A DNA stretch of 63,199 nucleotides from Saprospiraceae bacterium. Its GTDB lineage: Bacteria; Bacteroidota; Bacteroidia; Chitinophagales; Saprospiraceae. A program made the translations under genes and the position numbers. The notes beneath the pieces are model-generated. The model searched no databases and was not told where the DNA came from. It saw nothing but the letters and a program-made list of their open reading frames with translations. Where the stretch lies: assembly GCA_019634045.1 (NCBI GenBank), contig JAHQWA010000453.1, positions 1-63,199 of the forward strand, in the 5' to 3' direction. This document shows positions 31,601 through 41,529 of the stretch, one piece after another. Numbering within the stretch: position 1 is the stretch's first letter; each line of letters begins with the position of its first letter.

Positions 31601-31727
31601 TCTCTGACAATTTCTGTGGTTCTATCTGGCTAGCTAGACAGGCAGCGTTTTAGCTGGAAGGATTGCGACTAGAAGAAGCAGGGCTTTTAGTTAAGGCGCT
31701 GACTCAAAACACAAAAATTGTCAGAGA
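31601..31727 (-). repeat. MITE-like intergenic repeat, family R1 copy 1 (127 bp)
   Basis: TIRs TCTCTGACAATTTcTGTG / CACAAAAATTGTCAGAGA (17/18); reverse complement aligns with 39300-39405. Confidence 0.8.
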
Positions 31728-32101
31728 CCCAAACTGAACAAGAATAGATCTCCCCGCGTTCCATTAAGGAAGCGCTAAGGAAAGTAATATAAACATAATA
31801 CTCCCTTTCCTAGTGGCAGGTCTGCCCTGAACATAACAGATTCGTACATTTTTGCTAACCATCAAGTACTAAAGGACTGTAGCAGCCAGATGCCGTAAAA
31901 TCGCACCACATCGTCAAGTTTCGATGTGTTTGATAGGGCGTAAGGTGTAATGCTGACCGAAAATTAAAAGCTCTTTAAAAGCTACCACGCTCTTTTATGG
32001 AAAGGGGAGCAGCTGGGTAGCGCCAACTCTACTTGGGAAGTTGAATCACAGTTACTTGCACTATTTCTACAGCATTATTTTAGACTAAATCCAATCAAAA
32101 C

Positions 32102-32419
32102 ATGTACACTGGAAATGAAAAGACGGTAATCACTAGGGAAACGGCGGTTTCTAACATTAGTGAAACTATTCAAGGCCGGCACCTAGATTTTGATTCTACC
32201 TATCTCAGTCAACAGGCTCTGGGAGATCTCTTGAAAGTACCTAATGCCGTAGGCGTCAGATTCTACATGGGTAAAGTGGTGGAAGATGGAAAGATCTTTA
32301 AGACTTTGATTGCAGTATCCGTAGATGCAGATGGCAATGACCTTACGGAAGATGGAGAGGTTGTTTTGGGCGATCAGCCTTGCCCAATTCACTGTGGGGG
32401 TGATGGTATGTGGCCATAG
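32102..32419 (+). CDS. Small protein with C-terminal PCPIHCGG motif
   Basis: MYTGNEKTVITRETAVSNISETIQ...DLLKVPNAVGVRFYMGK...VSVDADGNDLTEDGEVVLGDQPCPIHCGGDGMWP. Confidence 0.75.
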   Translation: MYTGNEKTVITRETAVSNISETIQGRHLDFDSTYLSQQALGDLLKVPNAVGVRFYMGKVVEDGKIFKTLIAVSVDADGNDLTEDGEVVLGDQPCPIHCGGDGMWP

Positions 32420-32519
32420 GCGGTGAATAGTATGTTATTCTATTAAATATTGTGGGAAAGTTCTGATATTTTTACTTTCCCACTTTTTTGTTTTGTGTCT
32501 AGCCTAATAGCTTCTTTGC

Positions 32520-35500
32520 ATGTTCAGACAATTGAGACCTTTGACCCGATCTGCTCTTCTGATACCTATCGTAACTTTGATGTTACTCTCGGTTACTCAG
32601 GCACAGGAAAATATAATCTCTATTCCTTTTCATCATCTGGCACAGAAACAAGGCCTTCAGGATCTAAACAATGCATTTGTAAAGAAGGATTCCAAGGGGT
32701 ACATTTGGATTAGTAGTTTCGAAAATGGCCTAATTCGCTACGATGGCCGATCATTTACGACCTACAAGGCAGATCCGACAGATTCAACTTCCGTAGCTGC
32801 CAATCATATTACTGGGCCCTGTTTTGAGGACGAAAATGGCAACCTTTGGTTTTCGAGCTATGATGCGATTAACTGTTATGTACGGAAGCGAGGGATCTTT
32901 AGAACGTATCGGATTAGGGATTCAGAGGGGAAGGAGCTGAAGAACTTCTATTCGGCCTTTCATCTGGATCAACAAAATAACCTCTGGGTTCGTTTGGCAA
33001 ATGGAGGTGGCTCCTTATACCGATTCAATACTCAATCAAAGCAAGCCACCTTCCAACATCAAATGTCAGGACAGAGATTCAAGGTCGTAGAAGATGAAAA
33101 TGGAAATGTGGTGAGTGTGTTGTCTACCATGCTCTTATCTGAAGGAGGTGCCAGGCTATACGACTACAATAGGTCGGGGCTTCTGACTTCGGAAGTCGCT
33201 TTACTCGGATCTGGAGCCGCACAAAAAGAGGTCGTTACTTATCAATCATATCTATCTGGATCAGACCCTGCTTGGGTGGGTACCTCTGCGGGTTTAGCCA
33301 GTGTATCTGGTATGAGGTCTGAGCTGCCTCAGGTAGAATTTTTTCCAACTTATAAAGGAGATTCTCTAGGCTTTGCTTGGTCAATTGTACCTATGGAAGA
33401 TCGATATCTATTGGTCTCTACCAGCAGGCAAGGACTATTGCTTTTTGATGTAGAGCTGCGGCAATTTGTTCAGCGTATTGCTAATGACGATGTGGACGGT
33501 TTCAACCTTGGTGCACATCCCTTATACGAGTTATATTTGGATCGTGATAACATACTGTGGGTTACGAGCTACAATAATGGACTTTACTATGGCAGCCCAA
33601 GTAAGAAGAAATTCGAAGTACTTAGATCGGGAAAACCGGCGACTTCAATACCTGCAATCCGATATTTGGCAGAAGCGGCTAATGGCGATGTTTGGAGCAT
33701 GTTACCCAAAGGTAAACTGTTGCGGTTTGAAGCAGACGCCAGTAGGATGACAGAGATAAAATTCCCTAATGCTAGTTTTCAAAGTTTAGGAACACCTAGT
33801 GCGCTCTTTCAGGGGCAGAATGGAAAAATTTGGCTGGCTGATGGTGGGCACCTCTTTCTTTTACAAAATGAAATACTGGTACCCATAGATACCATAGATA
33901 AACCGATAGGGAGCCTGATTGAACTAAAAAGTGGCAAGGTCTTGTTTAGTTCTCCCGAACAAATCTATGTTCTCGACCCTGTTGGTCCTACTAAATATAA
34001 GCGGGCACAGTTTCCGGAGACAGGAAGTGGAGGAGAAATCTGGTTTACAACAGCAATTCAAGATTCAGAGGGCCGAATCTACTTGTCTCTAGCATACAAC
34101 CGCATAGCTGTTTTTCAGGAATCTTTAGAGGGGTTGGAACCAGTTGTTGAAATTGAAAACCCATCGCATTTCTGGGGAGCCTATGATGATGTAGAAAAGG
34201 GGGATATCTGGTTTACCACTCCGATCGGTTTAGGGAAGCTAGACAAGCGCACTTTTCAGTTTGATAGGGTTGAATTGGATACAGACCTTGGGACTTGTTG
34301 GGGGCTGTTGTCGGATCAAAGTCGGCATCTCTGGTTGAGTAATAGCGATGGACTGCATCGGTATTCAATGGAGGATGGAGGCTTTCATTCGTTTACCCCT
34401 ACTGATGGTAGCTTTGGGACAGGGTATTCTCGGTTTGCATATTTGCAAAGATCCAACGGTGAGATGTGGTTTGGAGGGAGGGAAGGCATTAGTGTTTTTC
34501 ATCCGGAGAATGTACAGTTTATTTCTAGTACTCCTCAAATTCATTTGACTAGTTTAAAGGTCAATGGCAAACCCTATCGAATGTCGGATTCTACGTTGAT
34601 TAACGAAGTTAAATCCTTCGATTTAGGACCAGGACAGAATTACCTGGATTTCGAGTTTATTGCCCTAGAGTTTAGCGATCCGACAGCCATTAACTATCAA
34701 TATAAGCTGCATCGCTATGATCGGGATTGGGTTGATGTAGGTCCATCGACCAGAGCTATCTATCAAAAGCTTCCTCCCGGATCTTACACATTTTCCGTTC
34801 GTGCAACTAATTCAGATGGACATTGGTCTACTCCGGTTGGTTTCCCTTTAATGATTCGACCTTGGTTCTACCAAACAATCTGGTTTCGAGCTGGAATGTT
34901 GCTATTAGTCTTTGCAATCGGTCTTGTAATTTACTGGGCACAGCTGAAACGTCGCTTACAAGAAGAAGCTGTCAAGAACCTGAAGGAGTTAAATGCCTTT
35001 AAATCTCGCTTTTTTACCAATATTACGCACGAATTCCGCTCTCCCTTGAACATTATTCTTTCTTATCTCGATACAGCTCTTCAAAAGAACAATAAGCTGA
35101 AAAAAGGGAATCTGGAGATCATGCAAAGGAGTGGTAAGCAGTTGTTGACTCTAGTCAATCAAATCCTGGATTTACGCCGGCTTGAAGTAGCAAAAATCCA
35201 AGTGCAGTATGAAGAAATAGACGTGCTGAAATTGACGAATGCAGTAGTAGAAGACTTCCAGAAACTGGCCTATGGTAAGGGGATTCAGTTGGAGCTGGAA
35301 AACGACCTGACTGATACACTGATGGCCAGTGATCGAGAGAAATTGCGGAAGATACTCTCCAATTTGGTTTCCAATGCGATTAAATTTACTGCTCGGGGAG
35401 GTCAGGTGAAGGTGCAAGTAGATCAGCAAGCTGGAGATATTCGGTTTCAGGTGGTTGATAATGGGATTGGTATTTCTAAGGATAAGTTACCACGTATCTT

Positions 35501-36602
35501 TGACCAGTTCTATCAAGCGCATGATGAAAACACCAGCAAGTTCGGTAGTGGGGTGGGCTTAGCCCTTTCTCAAGAATTAGCGCAAGCTATGGGAGGGGAA
35601 ATTCAAGTGAAGAGCAAGGAGGGAATCGGTAGTACCTTTACTTTGATATTGCCGGTGATGGACAGGAGTGCGGCTGTCTTGGAAGGCAACATTGACCCTA
35701 TTGATCCAACCGAGGGAATGATGACCGCTTCGGACTTGAGTATCGATCCTGTAGATCCAGAGAAAGATACGCAAGCACTCGCAGCGCAACTGTACCTGGA
35801 AGCGGTCGAAGATCGAGAAGAAAAGCAATTGGTATTAATCGTTGAGGATAATCCCAACTTCAGACAATATATCCAGGAAACTTTATCCCCATACTATCGA
35901 ACAGTCATCAGAAATAATGGAGAAGATGGTCTGGCGACAGCAAAGACCCTCGTGCCGGATTTAGTAGTGACCGATGTGAAAATGCCTATCATGGACGGAT
36001 ATGAGTTGACCAGCGCCCTTAAATCTGATGATGCCACTTGCCATATTCCAATCATCTTATTAACGGGACTAGAGGATATTGATGCACGCGTAAAAGGAAT
36101 ACAAAAGGGAGCAGACATTTACCTCAACAAACCCTTTCATGAACAAGAACTGCTGTCTTGGATACAAAACCTGCTTCGACTAAGAGAAAAATTGCAGAGT
36201 ATCTATCGAGGACTTGGTGCTTCTGTGAGTGATGAGCCCCAGGAACAGCACGAGCCGAATGACCCAGATCGCGAATTCATACAGAAGGTGAAGTTGGCGA
36301 TCGATACAAACTTTCACAAGGAATCTTTCTCCGTGAAGAAACTCAGTAAAATGATGAATATGGAGTATGTGACCTTTTATCGAAAGTTCAAGGCGATTAC
36401 CAGTGAAAATGCGAAGAAAACGATCCAAGATAAGCGTATTGGGAAAGCCAAGTATTTATTGCTAAATGAGCCATCTAAGCGAATTCGAGAAATTGCCTTT
36501 GAAGTAGGTTTTTCGGATCCAGGGTATTTCGCTAAGGTTTTTAAGGAAGTAGAAGGATTGACACCAAAGCAGTTTCGCGAAAGAAAATCCTCCAAACAAT
36601 AA
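32520..36602 (+). CDS. HTCS hybrid two-component regulator (beta-propeller/Y_Y_Y sensor, HisKA, HATPase, REC, AraC HTH)
   Basis: Propeller repeats, QYKLHRYDRDWVDVGPSTRAIYQKLPPGSYTFSVRA, FFTNITHEFRSPLNIIL, VTDVKMPIMDG, AraC domain. Confidence 0.96.
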   Translation: MFRQLRPLTRSALLIPIVTLMLLSVTQAQENIISIPFHHLAQKQGLQDLNNAFVKKDSKGYIWISSFENGLIRYDGRSFTTYKADPTDSTSVAANHITGPCFEDENGNLWFSSYDAINCYVRKRGIFRTYRIRDSEGKELKNFYSAFHLDQQNNLWVRLANGGGSLYRFNTQSKQATFQHQMSGQRFKVVEDENGNVVSVLSTMLLSEGGARLYDYNRSGLLTSEVALLGSGAAQKEVVTYQSYLSGSDPAWVGTSAGLASVSGMRSELPQVEFFPTYKGDSLGFAWSIVPMEDRYLLVSTSRQGLLLFDVELRQFVQRIANDDVDGFNLGAHPLYELYLDRDNILWVTSYNNGLYYGSPSKKKFEVLRSGKPATSIPAIRYLAEAANGDVWSMLPKGKLLRFEADASRMTEIKFPNASFQSLGTPSALFQGQNGKIWLADGGHLFLLQNEILVPIDTIDKPIGSLIELKSGKVLFSSPEQIYVLDPVGPTKYKRAQFPETGSGGEIWFTTAIQDSEGRIYLSLAYNRIAVFQESLEGLEPVVEIENPSHFWGAYDDVEKGDIWFTTPIGLGKLDKRTFQFDRVELDTDLGTCWGLLSDQSRHLWLSNSDGLHRYSMEDGGFHSFTPTDGSFGTGYSRFAYLQRSNGEMWFGGREGISVFHPENVQFISSTPQIHLTSLKVNGKPYRMSDSTLINEVKSFDLGPGQNYLDFEFIALEFSDPTAINYQYKLHRYDRDWVDVGPSTRAIYQKLPPGSYTFSVRATNSDGHWSTPVGFPLMIRPWFYQTIWFRAGMLLLVFAIGLVIYWAQLKRRLQEEAVKNLKELNAFKSRFFTNITHEFRSPLNIILSYLDTALQKNNKLKKGNLEIMQRSGKQLLTLVNQILDLRRLEVAKIQVQYEEIDVLKLTNAVVEDFQKLAYGKGIQLELENDLTDTLMASDREKLRKILSNLVSNAIKFTARGGQVKVQVDQQAGDIRFQVVDNGIGISKDKLPRIFDQFYQAHDENTSKFGSGVGLALSQELAQAMGGEIQVKSKEGIGSTFTLILPVMDRSAAVLEGNIDPIDPTEGMMTASDLSIDPVDPEKDTQALAAQLYLEAVEDREEKQLVLIVEDNPNFRQYIQETLSPYYRTVIRNNGEDGLATAKTLVPDLVVTDVKMPIMDGYELTSALKSDDATCHIPIILLTGLEDIDARVKGIQKGADIYLNKPFHEQELLSWIQNLLRLREKLQSIYRGLGASVSDEPQEQHEPNDPDREFIQKVKLAIDTNFHKESFSVKKLSKMMNMEYVTFYRKFKAITSENAKKTIQDKRIGKAKYLLLNEPSKRIREIAFEVGFSDPGYFAKVFKEVEGLTPKQFRERKSSKQ

Positions 36603-37194
36603 GCTAAGAACCATTGATTGGGTCCTCATCCCATTACAATAGGATGGGCTGAAAGAAATTTACCATTTTTCACCTTGGCCGAAGTGGAAAAATAGCTTTA
36701 TTCTGCCCTCGTGAAAGATTATTACCATGTCTTGAAATAATTCTTACATCTTTCCTCAAGTATAATCCAGACTTTTACAATGTTTTGAACATGCATTGAG
36801 CGCTTTCGAAAAATTGGCCTTGGTCAGTACAAAAGTTTAATGAAGTCCAGGGGTGAGCTTGTCTCACTCCAAAAAACCAAACAGACGCTCCCCCAATGTG
36901 AAAACTAGACCCCAGCAAAACACAACAGATAAGAAAGAAAGGTTTGAATAAAATGTCTCTAAAATTGGGTTTGCTCTCTCCTTATCCCCCCCAAATGTAA
37001 TTTTATTCCACCTTTCTGTAAGAAATCTCCCCTTAAGGACTCATGAGTTATCGTAACTTGTGGTTCGCACAATAACCCCAAAGTTGTTAATCAAAGGTGG
37101 TTTACCTAGATAAGCATCAATTGGATGTGAGATCTACTCAAAAAACCAGATTTTGTTTTGACGACCAACAGTTAAAACCCTATTTGTTTGTACG

Positions 37195-37253
37195 CCGGAT
37201 AATGTAGCCAATTGATTTAACCCCAAGTGCTTTACATTATCCGGTTCTTTTTT
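37195..37253 (+). terminator. Terminator-like hairpin with 12-bp perfect stem
   Basis: CCGGATAATGTA (37195-37206) / TACATTATCCGG (37233-37244) then TTCTTTTTTTC. Confidence 0.6.
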
Positions 37254-37293
37254 TCTACTCCCGCCCTGGTATCATTCCTAATCTACTCTAGGC

Positions 37294-39231
37294 TTACTTC
37301 TTGACTGCTTTCTTTCTGGTAGCTCGTTTTACCTTTTCCAAAACTACTACAGACAAGGGGGGTAGGGTTAATTGCAGAAAGTGAGGTCGGCCGTGCCAGG
37401 TCCCCTGGGTTGATTTTAGCTTATTGTCGGTATGGTCTCCGCTACCACCATAGGATTCCTCATTGCTATTTAGTACTTCCTTATACGTGCCTTTGAAGGG
37501 GATCCCGACCTTGTAGCCCTCGCGCACAACCGGAGTGAAATTACAGATTACAATGAGTGACTGATCCTCATTCTCTCCTTTTCGGATAAAGGAAAGAACG
37601 CTATTCTGGTGATCGCCGAGGTCTATCCATTCAAAACCGTCCTGATTAAATTGCTTTTCGTATAAAGCTGAAGTTGTACGATAGAAGTGATTGAGTACCT
37701 TGACCCAAGTTTGCACCCCTTTATGGTAATCAAACTCAAGCAGTCCCCAATCTAAGCCATTTTCCAAACTCCACTCACTAGTCTGGCCAAATTCTCCACC
37801 CATAAATAGTAACTGTGTTCCTGGATGCATGAACATGTAGCCGTATAGCAAACGCAGATTGGCAAAGCGTTGCCATTCATCACCGGGCATTCTAGAAATA
37901 ATGGCTCCTTTACCATGCACGACTTCATCATGCGAAAGCGGTAACTGGAAGTTCTCGGTAAAGGCATAGACTAGGCTGAAAGTAATCTCATTGTGATGAT
38001 AGCGACGGTGGACGGGGTCCTTTTTGAAATAATTAAGGCTATCATGCATCCATCCCATCATCCATTTCTGGCCAAAGCCAAGGCCTCCTGTATAGGTAGG
38101 ACGAGAAACGCCAGACCAAGAGGTAGACTCCTCAGCGATAGTGACTGCGTCTGGGCATTCTTTGTATACCGCTTCGTTGAATTCCTTCAAGAAGGAAATG
38201 GCCTCGAGGTTCTCATTTCCGCCATATTTGTTTGGAATCCACTGTCCTTCTTCCCGAGAGTAATCGAGGTATAGCATGGAGGCAACGGCATCAACACGAA
38301 GCCCATCAATATGGTATTGCTTTAACCAAAACAAGGCATTTGAAATCAGGAAGCTTCGTACTTCATTTCGGCCATAGTTGAAGATGCAACTTTTCCAATC
38401 TGGATGAAATCCTTGACGTGGATCAGCATGATCATATAGATGTGTGCCGTCAAAATCAGCTAGCCCATGCGCATCATTAGGAAAGTGCGAAGGTACCCAA
38501 TCCAATAGTACGCCAATCCCGGCCTGATGAAATTTGTCCACCAAATACATGAAGTCTTCCGGTAGACCGAAGCGCGAGGTTGGGGCAAAGTAACCAGTAA
38601 TTTGATATCCCCAAGACGGAAAGTAAGGGTGCTCCATGACCGGCATAAACTCAATATGCGTAAAGCCCATATCCTGCACATACTTGACCAGGTCATCGGC
38701 CATCTCACGATAGCTTAAACTTTCGGTTCCGCCTGCTTTTTTCCGCCAAGAACCAATATGACACTCATATACAGAGTAGGGCTTGTCCAAGCCTGCAATG
38801 TCCTTTCGCTTTTTCAGCCAATCTTGATCTTGCCACTCATACTCTAGATCCCACACAATGGAGGCGGTATTGGGAGGGATCTCCCAGAATAAGGCAAAAG
38901 GATCTCCTTTTTCCAATGCACGGCCATCTTTAGCTAAAATGGCATACTTATATAATTCACCACGACCAATCCCCGGAACAAAACCTTCCCAGATACCAGA
39001 ATGATCCCATCGGGAACTCAAAGGATGGCTAGTTCTATTCCAGCCATTGAAATTCCCCATGACGGCAACTCTTTCAGCATTGGGCGCCCAGACCGCAAAA
39101 TAGGTCCCCCATTGACCATCTACTTCGATGATATGACTGCCTAGTTTTTCGTAAGCCTTGAAGTATTTTCCCGCCTTAAAAAGGTTGGTGTCGAAGTCGG
39201 TGAGAAGACTATGGCTGATGACATTGGACAT
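37294..39231 (-). CDS. glgB: 1,4-alpha-glucan branching enzyme
   Basis: YFAVWAPNAERVAVMGNFNGW, DGLRVDAVASMLYLDYSREEGQW, LSHDEVVHGKG, GHEFGQ-like MGGEFGQTSEW. Confidence 0.97.
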   Translation of the reverse strand: MSNVISHSLLTDFDTNLFKAGKYFKAYEKLGSHIIEVDGQWGTYFAVWAPNAERVAVMGNFNGWNRTSHPLSSRWDHSGIWEGFVPGIGRGELYKYAILAKDGRALEKGDPFALFWEIPPNTASIVWDLEYEWQDQDWLKKRKDIAGLDKPYSVYECHIGSWRKKAGGTESLSYREMADDLVKYVQDMGFTHIEFMPVMEHPYFPSWGYQITGYFAPTSRFGLPEDFMYLVDKFHQAGIGVLLDWVPSHFPNDAHGLADFDGTHLYDHADPRQGFHPDWKSCIFNYGRNEVRSFLISNALFWLKQYHIDGLRVDAVASMLYLDYSREEGQWIPNKYGGNENLEAISFLKEFNEAVYKECPDAVTIAEESTSWSGVSRPTYTGGLGFGQKWMMGWMHDSLNYFKKDPVHRRYHHNEITFSLVYAFTENFQLPLSHDEVVHGKGAIISRMPGDEWQRFANLRLLYGYMFMHPGTQLLFMGGEFGQTSEWSLENGLDWGLLEFDYHKGVQTWVKVLNHFYRTTSALYEKQFNQDGFEWIDLGDHQNSVLSFIRKGENEDQSLIVICNFTPVVREGYKVGIPFKGTYKEVLNSNEESYGGSGDHTDNKLKSTQGTWHGRPHFLQLTLPPLSVVVLEKVKRATRKKAVKK

Positions 39232-39299
39232 ATGTGCAATTGGTTTCTTACATTAAAAGAATCGGGAGATTAAAAGCCCTCTTCTTATAGAAAATCGGT

Positions 39300-39405
39300 T
39301 CGCTAACAATTTTTGTGTTTTTGAGTCACCCCTTTAGCTGAAAATTTTGCTTCCGTTGGTTGCAATCCCTCTCGCTAAAACGCTGATCGCAAAAATTGTC
39401 AGAGA
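39300..39405 (+). repeat. MITE-like intergenic repeat, family R1 copy 2 (106 bp), inverted relative to copy 1
   Basis: tcgctaACAATTTTTGTGTTTTTGAGTCA...GCAATCCCTCTCGCTAAAACGCTG...CGCAAAAATTGTCAGAGA. Confidence 0.8.
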
Positions 39406-39599
39406 AGGGGAAAATTTCGTTTTGAAGTGCTGCAAATGTACTATTTATTGTATAAAAATCACTGGTAATGCGAGTGAAGACTAATCTAGTGTTAGGGGAT
39501 GGAGGATCGATCCAGCCTAGTGCAATTAATCGGGACGAAAAAAGAGGTAGCTGTCTACGATTTTGGAGTCTATCCGGACAAAATGAAACTTTGAAAAGA

Positions 39600-39637
39600 A
39601 AAAGTCATTCTAGGTTTCTACACCCGGAATGACTTTT
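39600..39637 (-). terminator. Bidirectional-looking intrinsic terminator downstream of 39725 CDS
   Basis: AAAAGTCATTC (39600-39610) / GAATGACTTTT (39627-39637). Confidence 0.7.
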
Positions 39638-39724
39638 ATTGAAGTATCTTCATACAAAAGTATGATAATAAGTAGATAGCTCCGGTCATGACCAAATTGC
39701 ATGAACCGCCATCTTTTGTCTGTT

Positions 39725-40039
39725 CTAGTTCAAAGCGCTTACCACAGAATTTTCCACACCGAATGGGGTAGGAGCGTAAGCATCAGCTTCGAAATCATTT
39801 TCCCACTTCTGGCCGTCAATTAGGTAGCGGAATTGGTATTCTTTACCGCTTTCCAATTCAACTAGTGCTTTGAAAACACCAGCTCTCTTCTGCTTTTTCA
39901 TTGGAATAGCTTCCTCCACGTTCCAGTCGTTGAATTCACCAACGATAGCTACAGAAGTGGCTTCTGGAGCCGCTTCTAGAGGAAAAGAGAATGTAGCCTT
40001 ACAAACAGGCTTAGACTTAAGGAATTGCTTTTTGATCAT
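39725..40039 (-). CDS. Small glycogen-binding (CBM48/isoamylase early-set) protein
   Basis: CKATFSFPLEAAPEATSVAIVGEFNDWN...YQFRYLIDGQKWENDFEADAYAPTPFGVENSVV. Confidence 0.9.
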   Translation of the reverse strand: MIKKQFLKSKPVCKATFSFPLEAAPEATSVAIVGEFNDWNVEEAIPMKKQKRAGVFKALVELESGKEYQFRYLIDGQKWENDFEADAYAPTPFGVENSVVSALN

Positions 40040-40089
40040 GACTATGTTTTATTTAAGAGGTTTATCAATTGAATGCATCGTTTAGCGGT

Positions 40090-40132
40090 TTCTTTCCGAC
40101 CCAAAGGGTGCTCGCCAAATAGGCACTAAGAA
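40090..40132 (-). repeat. Partial R3-like repeat, copy 2
   Basis: TTTCTTTCCGACCCAAAGGGTGCTCGCCAAATAGGCACT resembles 31505-31545. Confidence 0.4.
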
Positions 40133-40140
40133 CGGAAGCA

Positions 40141-40827
40141 TTACTTCCCTCCTTTTAATTCATCCTGAAGTTTTGTCAACTTTTCCCAATCACCCTTGGC
40201 AGCTAGCTTAGCTTGCTTCGGCCAAGTTCTGGGTTCATGCATTTTGTAACGAGGTCCTGCCTCAGCCAAGAATTTTCTTAGACTGGTAATTTTGGCTTTA
40301 CCTAGATCAGCAAAAGTTTTGATGCCATTCTCTTGCAGGATCTGGGCGATTTTGGGGCCAATCCCTTCAATCTTCTTCAAATCGTCCTTCTTAGCAGCTT
40401 TGGGCGCTACTTTCTTAGTTGCTGGCTTTTTGGTTGCTGCTTTCTTTGCAGGAGCTTTAGCCGCTACGGGTGTAGCTTTTTTCTTTGGAGCCGCTTTTTT
40501 AGGTGCAGCAGTAACCATTACTTCTTCTAAGGCTACAACACAATTTTCAACACCGTATGGTGTCGCCAGGTAAGCATCAGCAGCCCAGTCATTTACCCAA
40601 GTGGTGCCATCTATTAAATAGCGGAACTCATATTGGCGTCCAGCGTCTAGTTCAACGCTAGCTTTATATTCGGCTTTTGCGGCCTTCATCGGAACACCTT
40701 GCTCCCACGTCCAATTGTTGAATTCGCCCAGCACGCGTACCTCGCTTCCTCCATTAACTGCTTCCTTCGGAAGGCTAAAAGTAACTTTGCAAGTAGGTTT
40801 GTTTTTGAGATATTGCTTCTTAAGCAT
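40141..40827 (-). CDS. CBM48 domain fused to histone-H1-like Lys/Ala/Pro linker and helix-hairpin-helix domain
   Basis: VRVLGEFNNWTW...RYLIDGTTWVNDWAADAYLATPYGVENCVV; APKKKATPVAAKAPAKKAATKKPATKK; LKKIEGIGPKIAQILQENGIKTFADLGKA. Start moved to MLKKQYLKNKP at 40827. Confidence 0.88.
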   Translation of the reverse strand: MLKKQYLKNKPTCKVTFSLPKEAVNGGSEVRVLGEFNNWTWEQGVPMKAAKAEYKASVELDAGRQYEFRYLIDGTTWVNDWAADAYLATPYGVENCVVALEEVMVTAAPKKAAPKKKATPVAAKAPAKKAATKKPATKKVAPKAAKKDDLKKIEGIGPKIAQILQENGIKTFADLGKAKITSLRKFLAEAGPRYKMHEPRTWPKQAKLAAKGDWEKLTKLQDELKGGK

Positions 40828-41529
40828 CCTTTGATTTATTAGGTTTCTAGAATAATGTTCGTGTACAAACAACACTAAGTGTGGTTTCATTACAAAGTTA
40901 TGCTATATTTAACTGATTTTCAAAGAAAAATACTTTAAGGAAGGATCGGGGCGAATTGTTCAAAACAGCTTTATTTCGGGTTAGAAATTCAAAATCGAAA
41001 CCAAAAAAAGATAAACTTTGAACGCGCCAAATACGATTTTTAGAAGTTCGAGGATTGCCAAATTATTTGAAAACTAAAAAAAATGTGATTTTGGCCATTT
41101 TTTTTGAAAAAGTTTGTCTGAAATCCGCACTAGCAGGACTTACTGAAGGTCAATCGACTAGCGCGCTCTTTCGTTTTTTGCGCTTAAACGGGTTAACCCT
41201 TGTTTCCTCAGAAGTCTTTTGTTAGAAAGATATCCTGGTAGAATATTTGAAATATTTATTTATATTTGTTTCGTCGGTAAGGGATTTTATTTTTTGTCTC
41301 CTTTAGATCCTAGTTTCATCGACGACCTCATTAAGTCTCTTCATTTTCGGAGAACATTCTTCGGAATTTTCCTCCCACTCAATCAGTAAAATTAAAGACT
41401 CCTATCCGCAATAGGCACTAAAATGTGTTGTCCCTTTCTATTTCCTCCATAGAAGTTTCAAGGGTTGTGATGCTAGTGCCACTAAACCTGTTATTAACTC
41501 ATATTTATTCATAATTCAAAACCCATTCT

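Noticed and set aside
36851-36872. GGGGTGAG-cttgt-CTCACTCC hairpin as a terminator
   Set aside because: No T-run follows on either strand; left uncalled.
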